Source: Companilactobacillus heilongjiangensis (lineage in GTDB: Bacteria; Bacillota; Bacilli; Lactobacillales; Lactobacillaceae). Taken from it: 64,000 nt of DNA. The notes beneath the pieces were generated by a model, which saw only the letters and a list, made by a program, of their open reading frames with translations, did no database searches and was not told where the DNA came from. Where the stretch lies: positions 744,001 to 808,000 of the forward strand of contig NZ_CP012559.1 of NCBI RefSeq assembly GCF_000831645.3. Direction: 5' to 3'. This document shows positions 7,849 through 16,160 of this stretch, piece by piece (positions within the stretch are counted from its first letter, which is position 1; the number at the start of each line of letters is the position of its first letter). The translations under genes were made by a program, and so were the position numbers.

Positions 7849-8763
7849 GTGGATTTAAATAAGTTTAAGGTTTTTGTCGATTTATCAAAAACACTCAATT
7901 ATACTGAAACAGCTGAGAATCTTTTCACGACTCAGGGAAATATATCCAAACAAATATTAGCTCTTGAAAAGGGCTTAAATGTTTCCTTATTTAAACGAGC
8001 GCATCGAAAGATTGAACTGACTGAACAGGGGAAATTAATTCTTCCATACGCGCAAAATATTTTACGTGATTATGAACAATTAACTGTTAAATTGGATGAT
8101 TATCAAGCTGCTCAAAATATGACGATTGAGATGCATACGATTCCGACGATGCCTAGTTATCAAAGCTTTGGCTTAATTAGTCAATTTTTACGTGACTATC
8201 CAGATGTCCAAATGCAGCTTAAAGAGGAAGAAAGTTACAATTTAATAACTTCTTTGAAAGCTGGTAAATGTGAAGTGATTTTTGCACGGACTTTTAAGTT
8301 TGTTGATCCAAAATTGGAACGGATTGTCATGGAAGATGATAAATTCGTGGCTGTTTTACCACAGGGACATGTTTTAGCCACCCAAGATAAATTAGATTTA
8401 GCTGATTTAAAGACTGAAAAATTTTTAATTTTAGGTAATTCGACTAATCTCTATTTGCCAGTTTTAGAGCTTTGTCAGCAGGCTGGATTCAAAGCTAACG
8501 TTGTTTATGAGGGCACACGTGTGGACTTGATCATGCAAATGGTTCAAAATAATATGGGTGTATCGGTGATGACAGCTAAGACTGCCAAGCAATTTGCGAA
8601 TAAAGCAGTTGCCATTGTGCCTTTAACGGCTAATATTACCAATAAATTGTGTTTTATCAGAGTTAAAGGACAACATTCGAAAGCAAATAATCTCTTTTGG
8701 AATTATATTCAAAAGCAGGTTGGAAATGATGGGGGACGAGACGATTCAAGAATTATCAACTAA
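7849..8763 (+). CDS. LysR-family transcriptional regulator
   Basis: A 304-residue regulator. The N-terminal winged helix-turn-helix is recognisable (LNYTETAENLFTTQGNISKQILALEKGLNVSLFKRAHRKIELTEQG, residues 15-60), followed by the periplasmic-binding-like effector domain. The start is GTG, with GAAAGGAAG about 8 bases upstream. The last 38 bases overlap the start of the helicase gene, so the two are translationally coupled. No decisive target gene is adjacent on the other strand (a HAD phosphatase), so the regulon is unknown. Confidence 0.88.
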   Translation: MDLNKFKVFVDLSKTLNYTETAENLFTTQGNISKQILALEKGLNVSLFKRAHRKIELTEQGKLILPYAQNILRDYEQLTVKLDDYQAAQNMTIEMHTIPTMPSYQSFGLISQFLRDYPDVQMQLKEEESYNLITSLKAGKCEVIFARTFKFVDPKLERIVMEDDKFVAVLPQGHVLATQDKLDLADLKTEKFLILGNSTNLYLPVLELCQQAGFKANVVYEGTRVDLIMQMVQNNMGVSVMTAKTAKQFANKAVAIVPLTANITNKLCFIRVKGQHSKANNLFWNYIQKQVGNDGGRDDSRIIN

Positions 8764-11050
8764 AGAAATAATTGATCTGATGGAGTCAGGTCTAAATATG
8801 AAGTTCTCCGCTGAACAAATAAAAATTTTAAATAATGATTTCATGAGACCGTTATTAGTTAATGCATGTGCTGGTTCAGGTAAGACGACCATTTTTATTT
8901 TGATGGCTCTGATTGCCGTAGCTAAGGGTAACGCCGCTCCAGACGAAATATTAGGAATAACTTTTTCTCACAAATCTCGAGTAGATATGGGTGAGCGTTT
9001 TGATAAATTTGTCAAAGAATTGTCTGATACTGGGTTAGAGTTTCCTATTGGACGCCCCAATTTCACAACTTTTCATGCATTATTCTACCAATTATTAAGA
9101 CAAAATCCTGAGTATCAACGGTCTCAAGTTTTGACTAGTTATCGCTTATTTATGCGTGATTTATCTGATCAAATTAAGCATCCTAGTAACGTTATAACGA
9201 AGGCTGAAATGTTGGGAGAGATGTTTGACCTCAATGATTATATGATTAATCAGGGATTGACAACCAATGGCGTTTTGCCGACTGTAACGGAAGATAAGCC
9301 TTTGCGTGAATCGATTAAAGTTATGTCAGAGTATTCACGTCAGAATCACGATGATGATTTTTATGCTGACTATTTGGATGTCATTAATAAGTATCAAGAA
9401 CTCAAGCGTCGCAATGGTTACATTGATTTTAATGATATGAAATTATTGTTATTGGAAAGCATGAATGATCCGCAGTATTTGCAGTATTATCAACGTATTA
9501 TGGCTCGGTATAAGATTGCCGTAATTGATGAGTTTCAGGATATTGATAACTTGCAGTGGGAGATTATTTCTAAGTTATTAAGTCCCGAAACGATGCAACA
9601 TCTAATTGTCATTGGTGACGATGACCAGAGTATTTACTCATTTAGAGGTAGTAATCCACAGTATATCTTGAATTATAAACAGCTGTTGCCAGATGCTCAG
9701 AAGCTGAATTTGTCGACTAATTATCGTACGGGGGAGAAAATTCTGAAACGAGTTATTCCTTTGATTAAACAGAATCATGTTCGTTTGGATAAAGAGTTGC
9801 TGTCAGGCCGTCCTGATGTTGGTAAATTTGTACTTTATAGTAGTAAGAAATCTGGTTTCAGTGGTGGTTCAAAAATGTTGAAACGCCTTGTAAAACAAGT
9901 TAATGATCCAGAAATCAACAATAATGATATTGCCATTTTAGTACGTTATAACTCGTCAAGAATGCTTTTAGCAGACTGGTTAGCTAACCAAAAAATTTAC
10001 GCTAATATCAATAATTCAGGTGCTATTCTCCAAAATAATTTGATTTATCGAATTATAACTGAATTGATGAAAGCACTATGGCAAGATAAATATAAGTATT
10101 TTAGTAGTCAGGCCAATCGAATCGGATTTCGAGCTTACAAGGATCATACGACTAAGGTTGAAAAACGAGCTGATGATGAATTCAATAAATTAAGTAAATA
10201 TTTGTTAGCAGCTGAAGCGTATAACGCCGAAACAAATACTCCGTATAAGCGGACCGATGAGCGGGTTCAAGTGTATTTCAACAGTATTAAACGTTTTAAG
10301 ACTCGTATGGATGAAGCTGATAATGATGAAACTCGACAGAAGCTATCCAAAAGTCTGATTAAAGATTTGTACACTGCGGCAACAAAATTGACTGATAGAT
10401 ATTTTGATTTTATGGAAGAAAAGAACTTTATGTCGAAGGTTGAAGTGAATGATATTAAAAAGTATTTGGAAGATGAATTAGACGAATACAAAAATATTGA
10501 TGATTTCTTCTTTGATGAAGAGCATAAGAAGGATATTCTTTCGAATCGGATGGAGCAGGATAAGCAACAACATCGAATTCAATTTTTGTCACTGCATCAA
10601 GCTAAGGGCTTGGAGTTCAAGTATGTTTATCTATATGGCTTGACTGATAAGGAAGTCGAACGTGCCGGGGTGGTCTTGAATAATTGGTTCCCACCGGAAA
10701 TGACAATTGAGCAATTTGTTAAACAGTGGAAATATATTTATAATCGCAGTTTTGAATTTCTGGAACGAGCACTGCAATCGGCACATATCGACAACTATAA
10801 AGAAATTACGAATAACAATGCTTTTAATCCCATTAATATGGATAAAACTTTGGAAAAGTCCAAAGAATACGCTATGTTTCATACTTTCTATAAAGAAGTT
10901 GAAAATTACTCAGCTTTTATCGAAGAGGAACGTCGTTTGTTATACGTTGGTGTAACACGAGCACAACAGGAATTGTCATTACGGATTGCTCCAGATTCCA
11001 ATCCATTATTATTTGAATTAAAGTTGCCAAAGAAGAAGCCTAAGAAATAA
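8726..11050 (+). CDS. UvrD/Rep-type superfamily 1 DNA helicase
   Basis: An ATP-dependent 3'-5' DNA helicase-like protein of about 774 residues. Motifs in order: I AGSGKTT (about 47-53), Ia GITFSHKSRVDMGERF, Ic TFHALFYQLL, II IAVIDEFQDID, III LIVIGDDDQSIYSFRG, IV LSTNYRTGEKIL, V LSLHQAKGLEFKYVYLYG, VI EERRLLYVGVTRAQ. Domain 2B looks shortened and diverged from PcrA. The start is uncertain: ATG at 8726 or 8729, both inside the LysR gene; a TTG at 8720 is also in frame. It is not the housekeeping pcrA, which normally sits with ligA. Function in repair or in limiting recombination is inferred from family only. Confidence 0.88.
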   Translation: MMGDETIQELSTKEIIDLMESGLNMKFSAEQIKILNNDFMRPLLVNACAGSGKTTIFILMALIAVAKGNAAPDEILGITFSHKSRVDMGERFDKFVKELSDTGLEFPIGRPNFTTFHALFYQLLRQNPEYQRSQVLTSYRLFMRDLSDQIKHPSNVITKAEMLGEMFDLNDYMINQGLTTNGVLPTVTEDKPLRESIKVMSEYSRQNHDDDFYADYLDVINKYQELKRRNGYIDFNDMKLLLLESMNDPQYLQYYQRIMARYKIAVIDEFQDIDNLQWEIISKLLSPETMQHLIVIGDDDQSIYSFRGSNPQYILNYKQLLPDAQKLNLSTNYRTGEKILKRVIPLIKQNHVRLDKELLSGRPDVGKFVLYSSKKSGFSGGSKMLKRLVKQVNDPEINNNDIAILVRYNSSRMLLADWLANQKIYANINNSGAILQNNLIYRIITELMKALWQDKYKYFSSQANRIGFRAYKDHTTKVEKRADDEFNKLSKYLLAAEAYNAETNTPYKRTDERVQVYFNSIKRFKTRMDEADNDETRQKLSKSLIKDLYTAATKLTDRYFDFMEEKNFMSKVEVNDIKKYLEDELDEYKNIDDFFFDEEHKKDILSNRMEQDKQQHRIQFLSLHQAKGLEFKYVYLYGLTDKEVERAGVVLNNWFPPEMTIEQFVKQWKYIYNRSFEFLERALQSAHIDNYKEITNNNAFNPINMDKTLEKSKEYAMFHTFYKEVENYSAFIEEERRLLYVGVTRAQQELSLRIAPDSNPLLFELKLPKKKPKK

Positions 11051-11097
11051 TTTTTAGAGTATGATAGTTGTATATACCAAATATGCTAATTAAGTAT

Positions 11098-11277
11098 GCC
11101 GTCTCCGGATCTGATAGTATTCCCCTGCTGTGCGGAACGGTCCGAGCCAAAGATCGGTCTCGAACCTCGGTTTGAAGCCTTGCATAAATCGCAAGTCTCC
11201 AAACTCGTCCGGTGGTGTAATGGCTAAAGCCATAACGCCACTTCCACTGCGAGTAAATACTATCAGATCCTCCGACT
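11098..11277 (-). repeat. Cloverleaf repeat R2 (left partner of the R2/R3 pair)
   Basis: Read on the minus strand. The outer stem 11107-11121 pairs perfectly with 11256-11270 (15 bp, ggatctgatagtatt), a sequence unlike R1 although the ends (CCGTCTCC / CCGACT on this strand) and the three arms are conserved. Arm A is the TGGCGTTATGGC/GCCATTACACCA type, arm B ends in gcaag/cttgc, and arm C is ggttcgag/ctcggacc. It lies just after the helicase gene in antisense direction. Its 5' end faces that of R3, 147 bp away. Confidence 0.92.
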
Positions 11278-11424
11278 GGGTTCTTAAAAATAAATTGAGT
11301 GTTTTATCATAGGTATTTAAGAATCATTGAAATATGTACGGTGCTAGTTGATGACCTAATATGAATATTTCATGTTTTTAAAAATTGTTTGAATACTTTT
11401 ACATTCAACTAATAACGATTGATT

Positions 11425-11528
11425 AGTCGGAAGAACTGGGAAATATTTGTGTGCCGAGGTTCGAGACCGTACCTTGGCTCGAGCCGTTCCGCACATCTTG
11501 AGAATATTTCCCAGCTCTGGAGACGGCA
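11425..11528 (+). repeat. Cloverleaf repeat R3 (internal deletion form)
   Basis: The shortest copy. The outer stem 11432-11447 pairs with 11503-11518 (16 bp, one A-C mismatch), but arms A and B are missing and only arm C (ggttcgag/ctcgagcc) remains. The junction is at a gccg repeat present on both sides of the missing part in full-length copies, so a precise deletion is likely. About 90 bp upstream are homologous to flanks of R8 and R10. The outer flank taattagcat mirrors the flank of R2, making the R2/R3 pair one large inverted unit (about 11083-11542). Confidence 0.9.
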
Positions 11529-11593
11529 TATTTAATTAGCATCACACCTATTTAAAGTAAGTTATTAACAGGAACTAAAGATGGGGGAAAGTA

Positions 11594-11869
11594 ATGAAAA
11601 TTCGTCGTATTATTGAAATAATTCCAACTGTTATTTTGATAGCAATTTATTTATACAGTTTGTCATTGCACATGAGCGGTGGGGCTTGGGGTACGCCGTT
11701 TGTTATCAGTGTTACTGGCTTGAGTTTCTACATTCCGGTAATATCATTTATAGAAGCAATGATAAGTTCAACACGGAATCCTAAATATAAAAAACAAAAT
11801 AAAATATTTTATGGTTATATGATTGCGGTTTGGGTTATCTCATTGGTTGCCGCTATGTTTTCTATGTAA
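11594..11869 (+). CDS. Small membrane protein (91 aa)
   Basis: Not recognised. It is 91 residues with three likely membrane segments (IIPTVILIAIYLYSLSLHM; FVISVTGLSFYIPVISFIEAMI; FYGYMIAVWVISLVAAMF) and a basic loop RNPKYKKQNK between the second and third. The ribosome site GATGGGGGAAAG precedes the ATG. It stands alone between repeat R3 and an intrinsic terminator. Confidence 0.65.
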   Translation: MKIRRIIEIIPTVILIAIYLYSLSLHMSGGAWGTPFVISVTGLSFYIPVISFIEAMISSTRNPKYKKQNKIFYGYMIAVWVISLVAAMFSM

Positions 11870-11885
11870 GCAGGAATATAAAAAG

Positions 11886-11914
11886 AAAAAGCATTCCATT
11901 TTGGAATGCTTTTT
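11886..11914 (+). terminator. Intrinsic terminator after the small membrane protein gene
   Basis: A perfect stem aaaaagcattcca/tggaatgcttttt (11886-11898 with 11902-11914) with a 3-nt loop, ending in T. Confidence 0.88.
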
Positions 11915-11986
11915 GCTTTATCTTGAATTGTTCTGAAGTATAGTCAGTCCTTATAATTGACCTTGTTAAGAAAGCGAGGCAATTGT

Positions 11987-13459
11987 ATGTCAGAACAACT
12001 ATATGATTTACGAAAAGTTATCGATGAACTGAGAAATAAACCAGATCAATACCACGAGACTAATGTTGAGGTTGACCCTAACGCTGAATTATCTGGAGTT
12101 TATCGTTATATCGGTGCTGGTGGTACGGTTCAACGGCCAACTTCGGTTGGTCCATCAATGATGTTTAATAATATTAAAGGTTTTCCAGGTAGTCGGATTT
12201 ATATTGGTTCGATGGCTAGTCGTCAACGTGTTGGTATGATTTTACACCATGATTACAAAACTTTGGGGCGCTTTTTGAAGGATTCAGTTGAGAATCCAGT
12301 CGCTCCAATTGTAGTAGATTCTGACCAAGCACCTGTTCAAGAAATTGTGCATAAAGCTACTGATAAAGATTTTGATATTAGAAAAATTTTGCCAGCGGCT
12401 ACAAATACTGAATATGATGCTGGTCCATACATTACCGTTGGCTTGGTGCTCGGTTCTAATCCTGATAAAACGATGAGTGATGTTACGATTCACCGGATGG
12501 TTTTGGAAGATAAGGATACTTTAGGGATGTACATTATGCCCGGTGGTCGTCACATTGGTAATTTCCAAAAGCAATTCGAAAAGCTCAATAAACCGATGCC
12601 TATTACGATTAATATCGGCTTGGATCCTGCAATTACCATTGGAGCAACTTTCGAGCCACCTACAACGCCACTTGGTTACGATGAATTGAATGTTGCCGGA
12701 GCTTTGCGTCAACAAGCAGTTCAATTAGTCGCTGCCAAAACGGTTGATGAAAAGTCGATTGCTCGTGCTGAATATGTAATTGAGGCTGAAATTATGCCTA
12801 ATCAAACTATGCAAGAGGATATCAATACTAACACTGGTAAAGCTATGCCCGAATTTCCTGGCTATGATGGTGACGCCAATCCAGCTGTGAATGTTGTCAA
12901 AGTTAAGGCAATTACTCACCGTAAAGATCCAATTTTCCAAACGATGATTGGACCTAGTGAGGAGCATGTTTCAATGGCTGGAATTCCAACTGAAGCCTCG
13001 ATTCTGGAACTAGTCGACAAGGCAATTCCGGGAAAAGTAAAGAATGTTTATAATCCTCCTGCTGGTGGCGGTAAATTGATGACTATCATGCAAATCCATA
13101 AAGATGATGAAGCAGATGAAGGTTTACAAAGACAGGCAGCCATCTTGGCATTGTCAGCTTTTAAGGAGTTAAAGACAGTCATTTTAGTTGATGATGATGT
13201 GGATATTTTCGACATGAATGATGTGATGTGGACGTTGAATACACGTTTCCAAGGCGACAAAGATATTATGGTGCTGCCGGGAATGCGTAATCATCCGCTT
13301 GATCCGTCAGAACGTCCTGAATATGACCCTAAGTCGATTCGAGTTCGTGGAATGAGTTCCAAGACAATTCTAGATGGTACGGTTCCATTTGATATGAAAG
13401 ATCAATTTGAACGAGCTAAATTTAAAGAAGTAAAAGATTGGCAAAAATATTTAGAGTAA
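11987..13459 (+). CDS. lpdC: UbiD-family phenolic acid (gallate/protocatechuate) decarboxylase, LpdC-like
   Basis: Predicted catalytic subunit of a prenylated-FMN dependent, non-oxidative aromatic acid decarboxylase. The 490-residue product is full length for UbiD/BsdC/LpdC proteins. N-terminal residues LYDLRKVIDELRN and the blocks GMYIMPGGRHIGNFQKQ, GLDPAITIGATFEPP and the conserved EAEIMPNQ stretch support the family. I use the ATG at 11987 because AAGCGAGG sits before it; the frame is open 30 bases further left. The next two genes encode the matching UbiX-like and small subunits, which separates this from ubiquinone UbiD. Substrate assignment to gallate or protocatechuate is by analogy with Lactiplantibacillus plantarum. 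Confidence 0.88.
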   Translation: MSEQLYDLRKVIDELRNKPDQYHETNVEVDPNAELSGVYRYIGAGGTVQRPTSVGPSMMFNNIKGFPGSRIYIGSMASRQRVGMILHHDYKTLGRFLKDSVENPVAPIVVDSDQAPVQEIVHKATDKDFDIRKILPAATNTEYDAGPYITVGLVLGSNPDKTMSDVTIHRMVLEDKDTLGMYIMPGGRHIGNFQKQFEKLNKPMPITINIGLDPAITIGATFEPPTTPLGYDELNVAGALRQQAVQLVAAKTVDEKSIARAEYVIEAEIMPNQTMQEDINTNTGKAMPEFPGYDGDANPAVNVVKVKAITHRKDPIFQTMIGPSEEHVSMAGIPTEASILELVDKAIPGKVKNVYNPPAGGGKLMTIMQIHKDDEADEGLQRQAAILALSAFKELKTVILVDDDVDIFDMNDVMWTLNTRFQGDKDIMVLPGMRNHPLDPSERPEYDPKSIRVRGMSSKTILDGTVPFDMKDQFERAKFKEVKDWQKYLE

Positions 13460-13471
13460 GGAAGTATTGAT

Positions 13472-14044
13472 ATGTCACGAATGAGAAAGATTGTTATCGG
13501 TGTCACTGGCGCTTCGGGTACGATTTATGCACTTGATTTGATGAAAAAATTGCAATCAATGAAAAATGTGGAAACGCATGTCGTTTTCAGTGCTTGGGCT
13601 AAGAAAAATTTACAGCTGGAAACGGATATGTCACTAGCTGAAGTTAAAAGTTTGGCTGATTATTTTTATAGTGATAGCGATTTAGGCGCAACAATTGCCA
13701 GTGGTTCATTTTTGACCGATGGGATGATTATTGTACCAGCCAGTATGAAAACAGTTGCCAGTGTTGCCATTGGTATCGGTGATAATTTAATTTCTCGTGC
13801 CGCTGATGTAACTCTAAAGGAACAACGAAAGCTAATTATTGTACCCCGAGAAACACCACTGAATACGATTCATTTGGAAAATATGACTAAGCTATCGAAG
13901 ATGGGTGTCCAAATGATTCCGCCGATTCCAGCGTTTTACAATCAACCACAGACGATTCAAGATTTGGTGGACCATCAAACGATGAAAGAATTGGATGCAC
14001 TAGGCATTGAAAATGAAATTAGTGGTCGTTGGGAGGGAATTTAA
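13472..14044 (+). CDS. lpdB: UbiX-like flavin prenyltransferase, LpdB-like
   Basis: This enzyme makes the prenylated FMN cofactor needed by the UbiD-type decarboxylase encoded just upstream. The 190-residue product has the N-terminal flavin-binding motif IGVTGASGTIYALDLM (residues 9-24), the ASGSF loop, PASMKTVASVAIGIGDNLISRAADVTLKE and the RETPLNTIHLENM signature, all typical of UbiX/Pad1. It starts 12 bp after lpdC with a GGAAG site, and its stop overlaps the start of lpdD (TAATG). Confidence 0.92.
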   Translation: MSRMRKIVIGVTGASGTIYALDLMKKLQSMKNVETHVVFSAWAKKNLQLETDMSLAEVKSLADYFYSDSDLGATIASGSFLTDGMIIVPASMKTVASVAIGIGDNLISRAADVTLKEQRKLIIVPRETPLNTIHLENMTKLSKMGVQMIPPIPAFYNQPQTIQDLVDHQTMKELDALGIENEISGRWEGI

Positions 14045-14451
14045 TGAAATTCTCAATTACGCAAGAAAATTATACGATGGTAGCTGATGTAGAAGTTATC
14101 GGTAAGGATTTATTGATAAAAATTATCGGTGGCGATACACCACACATTGGAACTGTGACGACGTTAACTAGGACAACTGATTTGGAAACTGTCCGGTATC
14201 CTAGTCATGACGGTCGGCTGCACAAAGATGATGTTTTAGCAATTCGCATCGGTAAAATTATTCAGTCTGATTTGCCCGGTAGTTGCACGATAACTGCCGG
14301 AGTTCACGTTAATCATATTTCTAAGAAACAAATTATGGTTTCGGCGATGATGTCAAAGAATTTAGGTGAGCAAATTAAGAATTGGCTAGAAAAAACTGAA
14401 TTCAATATTCTTGAGCCAGTTTATTATAGTGATAAAGAAAATCCGCAATAG
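14044..14451 (+). CDS. lpdD: Small subunit of the phenolic acid decarboxylase system, LpdD/BsdD-like
   Basis: The third gene of the decarboxylase set, 135 residues. It starts at an ATG overlapping the lpdB stop (TAATG), with GGGAGGG upstream. The protein resembles the small VdcD/BsdD/LpdD-type family that accompanies UbiD/UbiX aromatic decarboxylases; its biochemical role is poorly defined. Seen in the sequence: a compact protein with GGDTPHIGTVTTLT, a PSHDGRLHKDD segment and PGSCTITAGVHVNHISKKQI. Terminator follows at 14453-14486. All three genes are contiguous here, whereas in L. plantarum lpdC is known to lie apart from lpdB and lpdD. Confidence 0.82.
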   Translation: MKFSITQENYTMVADVEVIGKDLLIKIIGGDTPHIGTVTTLTRTTDLETVRYPSHDGRLHKDDVLAIRIGKIIQSDLPGSCTITAGVHVNHISKKQIMVSAMMSKNLGEQIKNWLEKTEFNILEPVYYSDKENPQ

Positions 14452-14452
14452 A

Positions 14453-14486
14453 AAAAAGACATTCCAATTTTAAGGAATGTCTTTTT
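14453..14486. terminator. Bidirectional terminator between lpdD and coaBC
   Basis: aaaaagacattcc (14453-14465) pairs with ggaatgtcttttt (14474-14486), serving the two converging genes. Confidence 0.88.
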
Positions 14487-14489
14487 GAG

Positions 14490-15680
14490 TTATCTGTTCA
14501 AATAAAAGTCCCAGAACTTTTTAGCAACGTCGATTTTAGACATCAGTGGCCAAGATTCAGGTTGTTTATTCTTTCGTAGAAGTGTCATGCGATTAGTATC
14601 AACGCCAAATCCAGCGCCACTCTGGGCAACATTATTGGCAAGAATTACATCAGCATTTTTACTTGCCAGTTTCTTCTCGGCGTTCTCTAAAAGATGTTGC
14701 GTTTCGGCCGCAAATCCAACAACGAATTGGTTAGTTTTAGTTGCCGCAACAGTTTTAAGAATATCCGGATTCTTAGTTAATTTGATGGTGAAAATATCTT
14801 CATCGTCATTCTTCTTAATTTTTTGCTCAGCAACATTGATTGGTTTGAAGTCTGCCACAGCGGCGGCCATCACGAGAACATCACTTTCAGGGAAAACACT
14901 CTGAATTTGAGTCATCAGTTCAGCAGCGGTTTGAACTTTGATTAAATTTATTCCGCCTAGAGTAGTGTCAACAGTTGTAATTAATGTAACATCAGCTCCT
15001 AAGTCTCGAGCAACTTTCGCCATGGCCAGTCCCATTTTTCCAGATGAACGATTACCAATGTAACGAACGGGATCAATGGCTTCTTTAGTACCACCAGCTG
15101 TAACGATAACCTTTTTGCCAACCAATGGACGAGGTTGAAAGTTCTTTTCGATAGCTTCCATAATTGTTGGAAGTTCAGGGAGACGACCTTTACCAGTCAT
15201 TCCTTCAGCTAAAAATCCAGTTGCTGGTTCAATAATTTGTACGCCCATTTGTTTCAAATTTTCCAAATTATTTTGAACGGCTGGATTGTTATACATGTCA
15301 GTATTCATGGCAGGGAAGACTAATTTCGGAGCAACAGTTGCCAACAAACTAGTTGAGACAATATCGTCAGATAAACCGTTAGCCATTTTTCCAATAATGT
15401 TAGCAGTGGCTGGAACGACAACAGCCAAGTCAGTCCAAAGCGCTAATTGAATATGGGGAATAAAATCATCTGGGCTAGTTTGTGGTGTAAAATTATCAGT
15501 AATCACAGGTCGTTGACTGAGTGTGGCAAAAGTTAGTGGAGTAACGAATTTTTGAGCAGCATCCGTCATGATAACTTGCACCTGAGCTTCTTCTTTGATC
15601 AAGCTACGTACAATATTTAAAGTTTTATAGGCAGCAATTCCACCGGTAACGTATATGGCAATGTGTTTATCTTTAAGCAT
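14490..15680 (-). CDS. coaBC: Bifunctional phosphopantothenoylcysteine decarboxylase / phosphopantothenate-cysteine ligase CoaBC
   Basis: This enzyme carries out two steps of coenzyme A synthesis: joining 4'-phosphopantothenate with cysteine and decarboxylating the product. The 396-residue protein has the N-terminal flavoprotein CoaC domain (ITGGIAAYK-type start VTGGIAAYKTLNIVRSL, later PAMNTDMYNNPAVQ), and the C-terminal CoaB domain begins about residue 185 (KKVIVTAGGTKEAIDPVRYIGNRSSGKMG), with AAVADF and KLTKNPDIL. Full length. The ribosome site AGGTGAAG precedes the ATG on the minus strand. It is alone, with its terminator shared with lpdD. Confidence 0.95.
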   Translation of the reverse strand: MLKDKHIAIYVTGGIAAYKTLNIVRSLIKEEAQVQVIMTDAAQKFVTPLTFATLSQRPVITDNFTPQTSPDDFIPHIQLALWTDLAVVVPATANIIGKMANGLSDDIVSTSLLATVAPKLVFPAMNTDMYNNPAVQNNLENLKQMGVQIIEPATGFLAEGMTGKGRLPELPTIMEAIEKNFQPRPLVGKKVIVTAGGTKEAIDPVRYIGNRSSGKMGLAMAKVARDLGADVTLITTVDTTLGGINLIKVQTAAELMTQIQSVFPESDVLVMAAAVADFKPINVAEQKIKKNDDEDIFTIKLTKNPDILKTVAATKTNQFVVGFAAETQHLLENAEKKLASKNADVILANNVAQSGAGFGVDTNRMTLLRKNKQPESWPLMSKIDVAKKFWDFYLNR

Positions 15681-15874
15681 TTCTTCACCTCAAAAGTTTT
15701 AGTTATATATATTTCATTGTTAATATTATTTGAATCTGATTTCAGAATAATTGCATTATAAAAGTAATTTTAGCTTCCAGATTTCAGAATTGCAGAGGCG
15801 CATTGCTGAAAACAGGAGGCGGTAAATCTATAATTATATGATACTATTCATTTATCGGTATTAGGAGGAAATCC

Positions 15875-16066
15875 ATGAATATTTATACAGCAGATATAAT
15901 TCTCTACTTATTATTAATTTCCATATTTAATAATCCTATTCTGAATACTTTTCAAGCATTAGGATTGAATTTTATAGTTAGTGAAATAATTATTGGAATA
16001 ATATTGTTGATTATTTTATTTATAATCCATAAATTTGTTTTACGAAAATATATTTATAAAAAATAA
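15875..16066 (+). CDS. Small membrane protein (63 aa)
   Basis: Unrecognised 63-residue protein with two hydrophobic segments (about residues 7-25 and 33-52) and a basic tail FVLRKYIYKK. The ribosome site TTAGGAGGAAAT is strong and correctly spaced, and a terminator begins right at its stop codon, so it is likely expressed as a single-gene unit. No family can be assigned. Confidence 0.6.
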   Translation: MNIYTADIILYLLLISIFNNPILNTFQALGLNFIVSEIIIGIILLIILFIIHKFVLRKYIYKK

Positions 16067-16107
16067 GTGATTGTGCAAAAACTATAACCGTGCAATCACT
16101 TTTTTTA
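16066..16107 (+). terminator. Intrinsic terminator after the 63-aa protein gene
   Basis: agtgattg (16066-16073) pairs with caatcact (16093-16100), followed by seven T. Confidence 0.8.
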
Positions 16108-16160
16108 TGCTCAAAAGTGTAAAATTAAGGTAATTACATTTCCACCAAAGGAGAGATTAG

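Noticed and set aside
11130-11312. Short open frames inside the cloverleaf repeats (11130-11312, 41049-41234, 41369-41563, 45942-46127, 56590-56784)
   Set aside because: They run through the repeats, lack ribosome sites, occur on both strands, and share peptides such as GVMAKAITP only because the repeats share DNA. Conservation follows base pairing, not codons. They are likely to be misannotated as proteins elsewhere.
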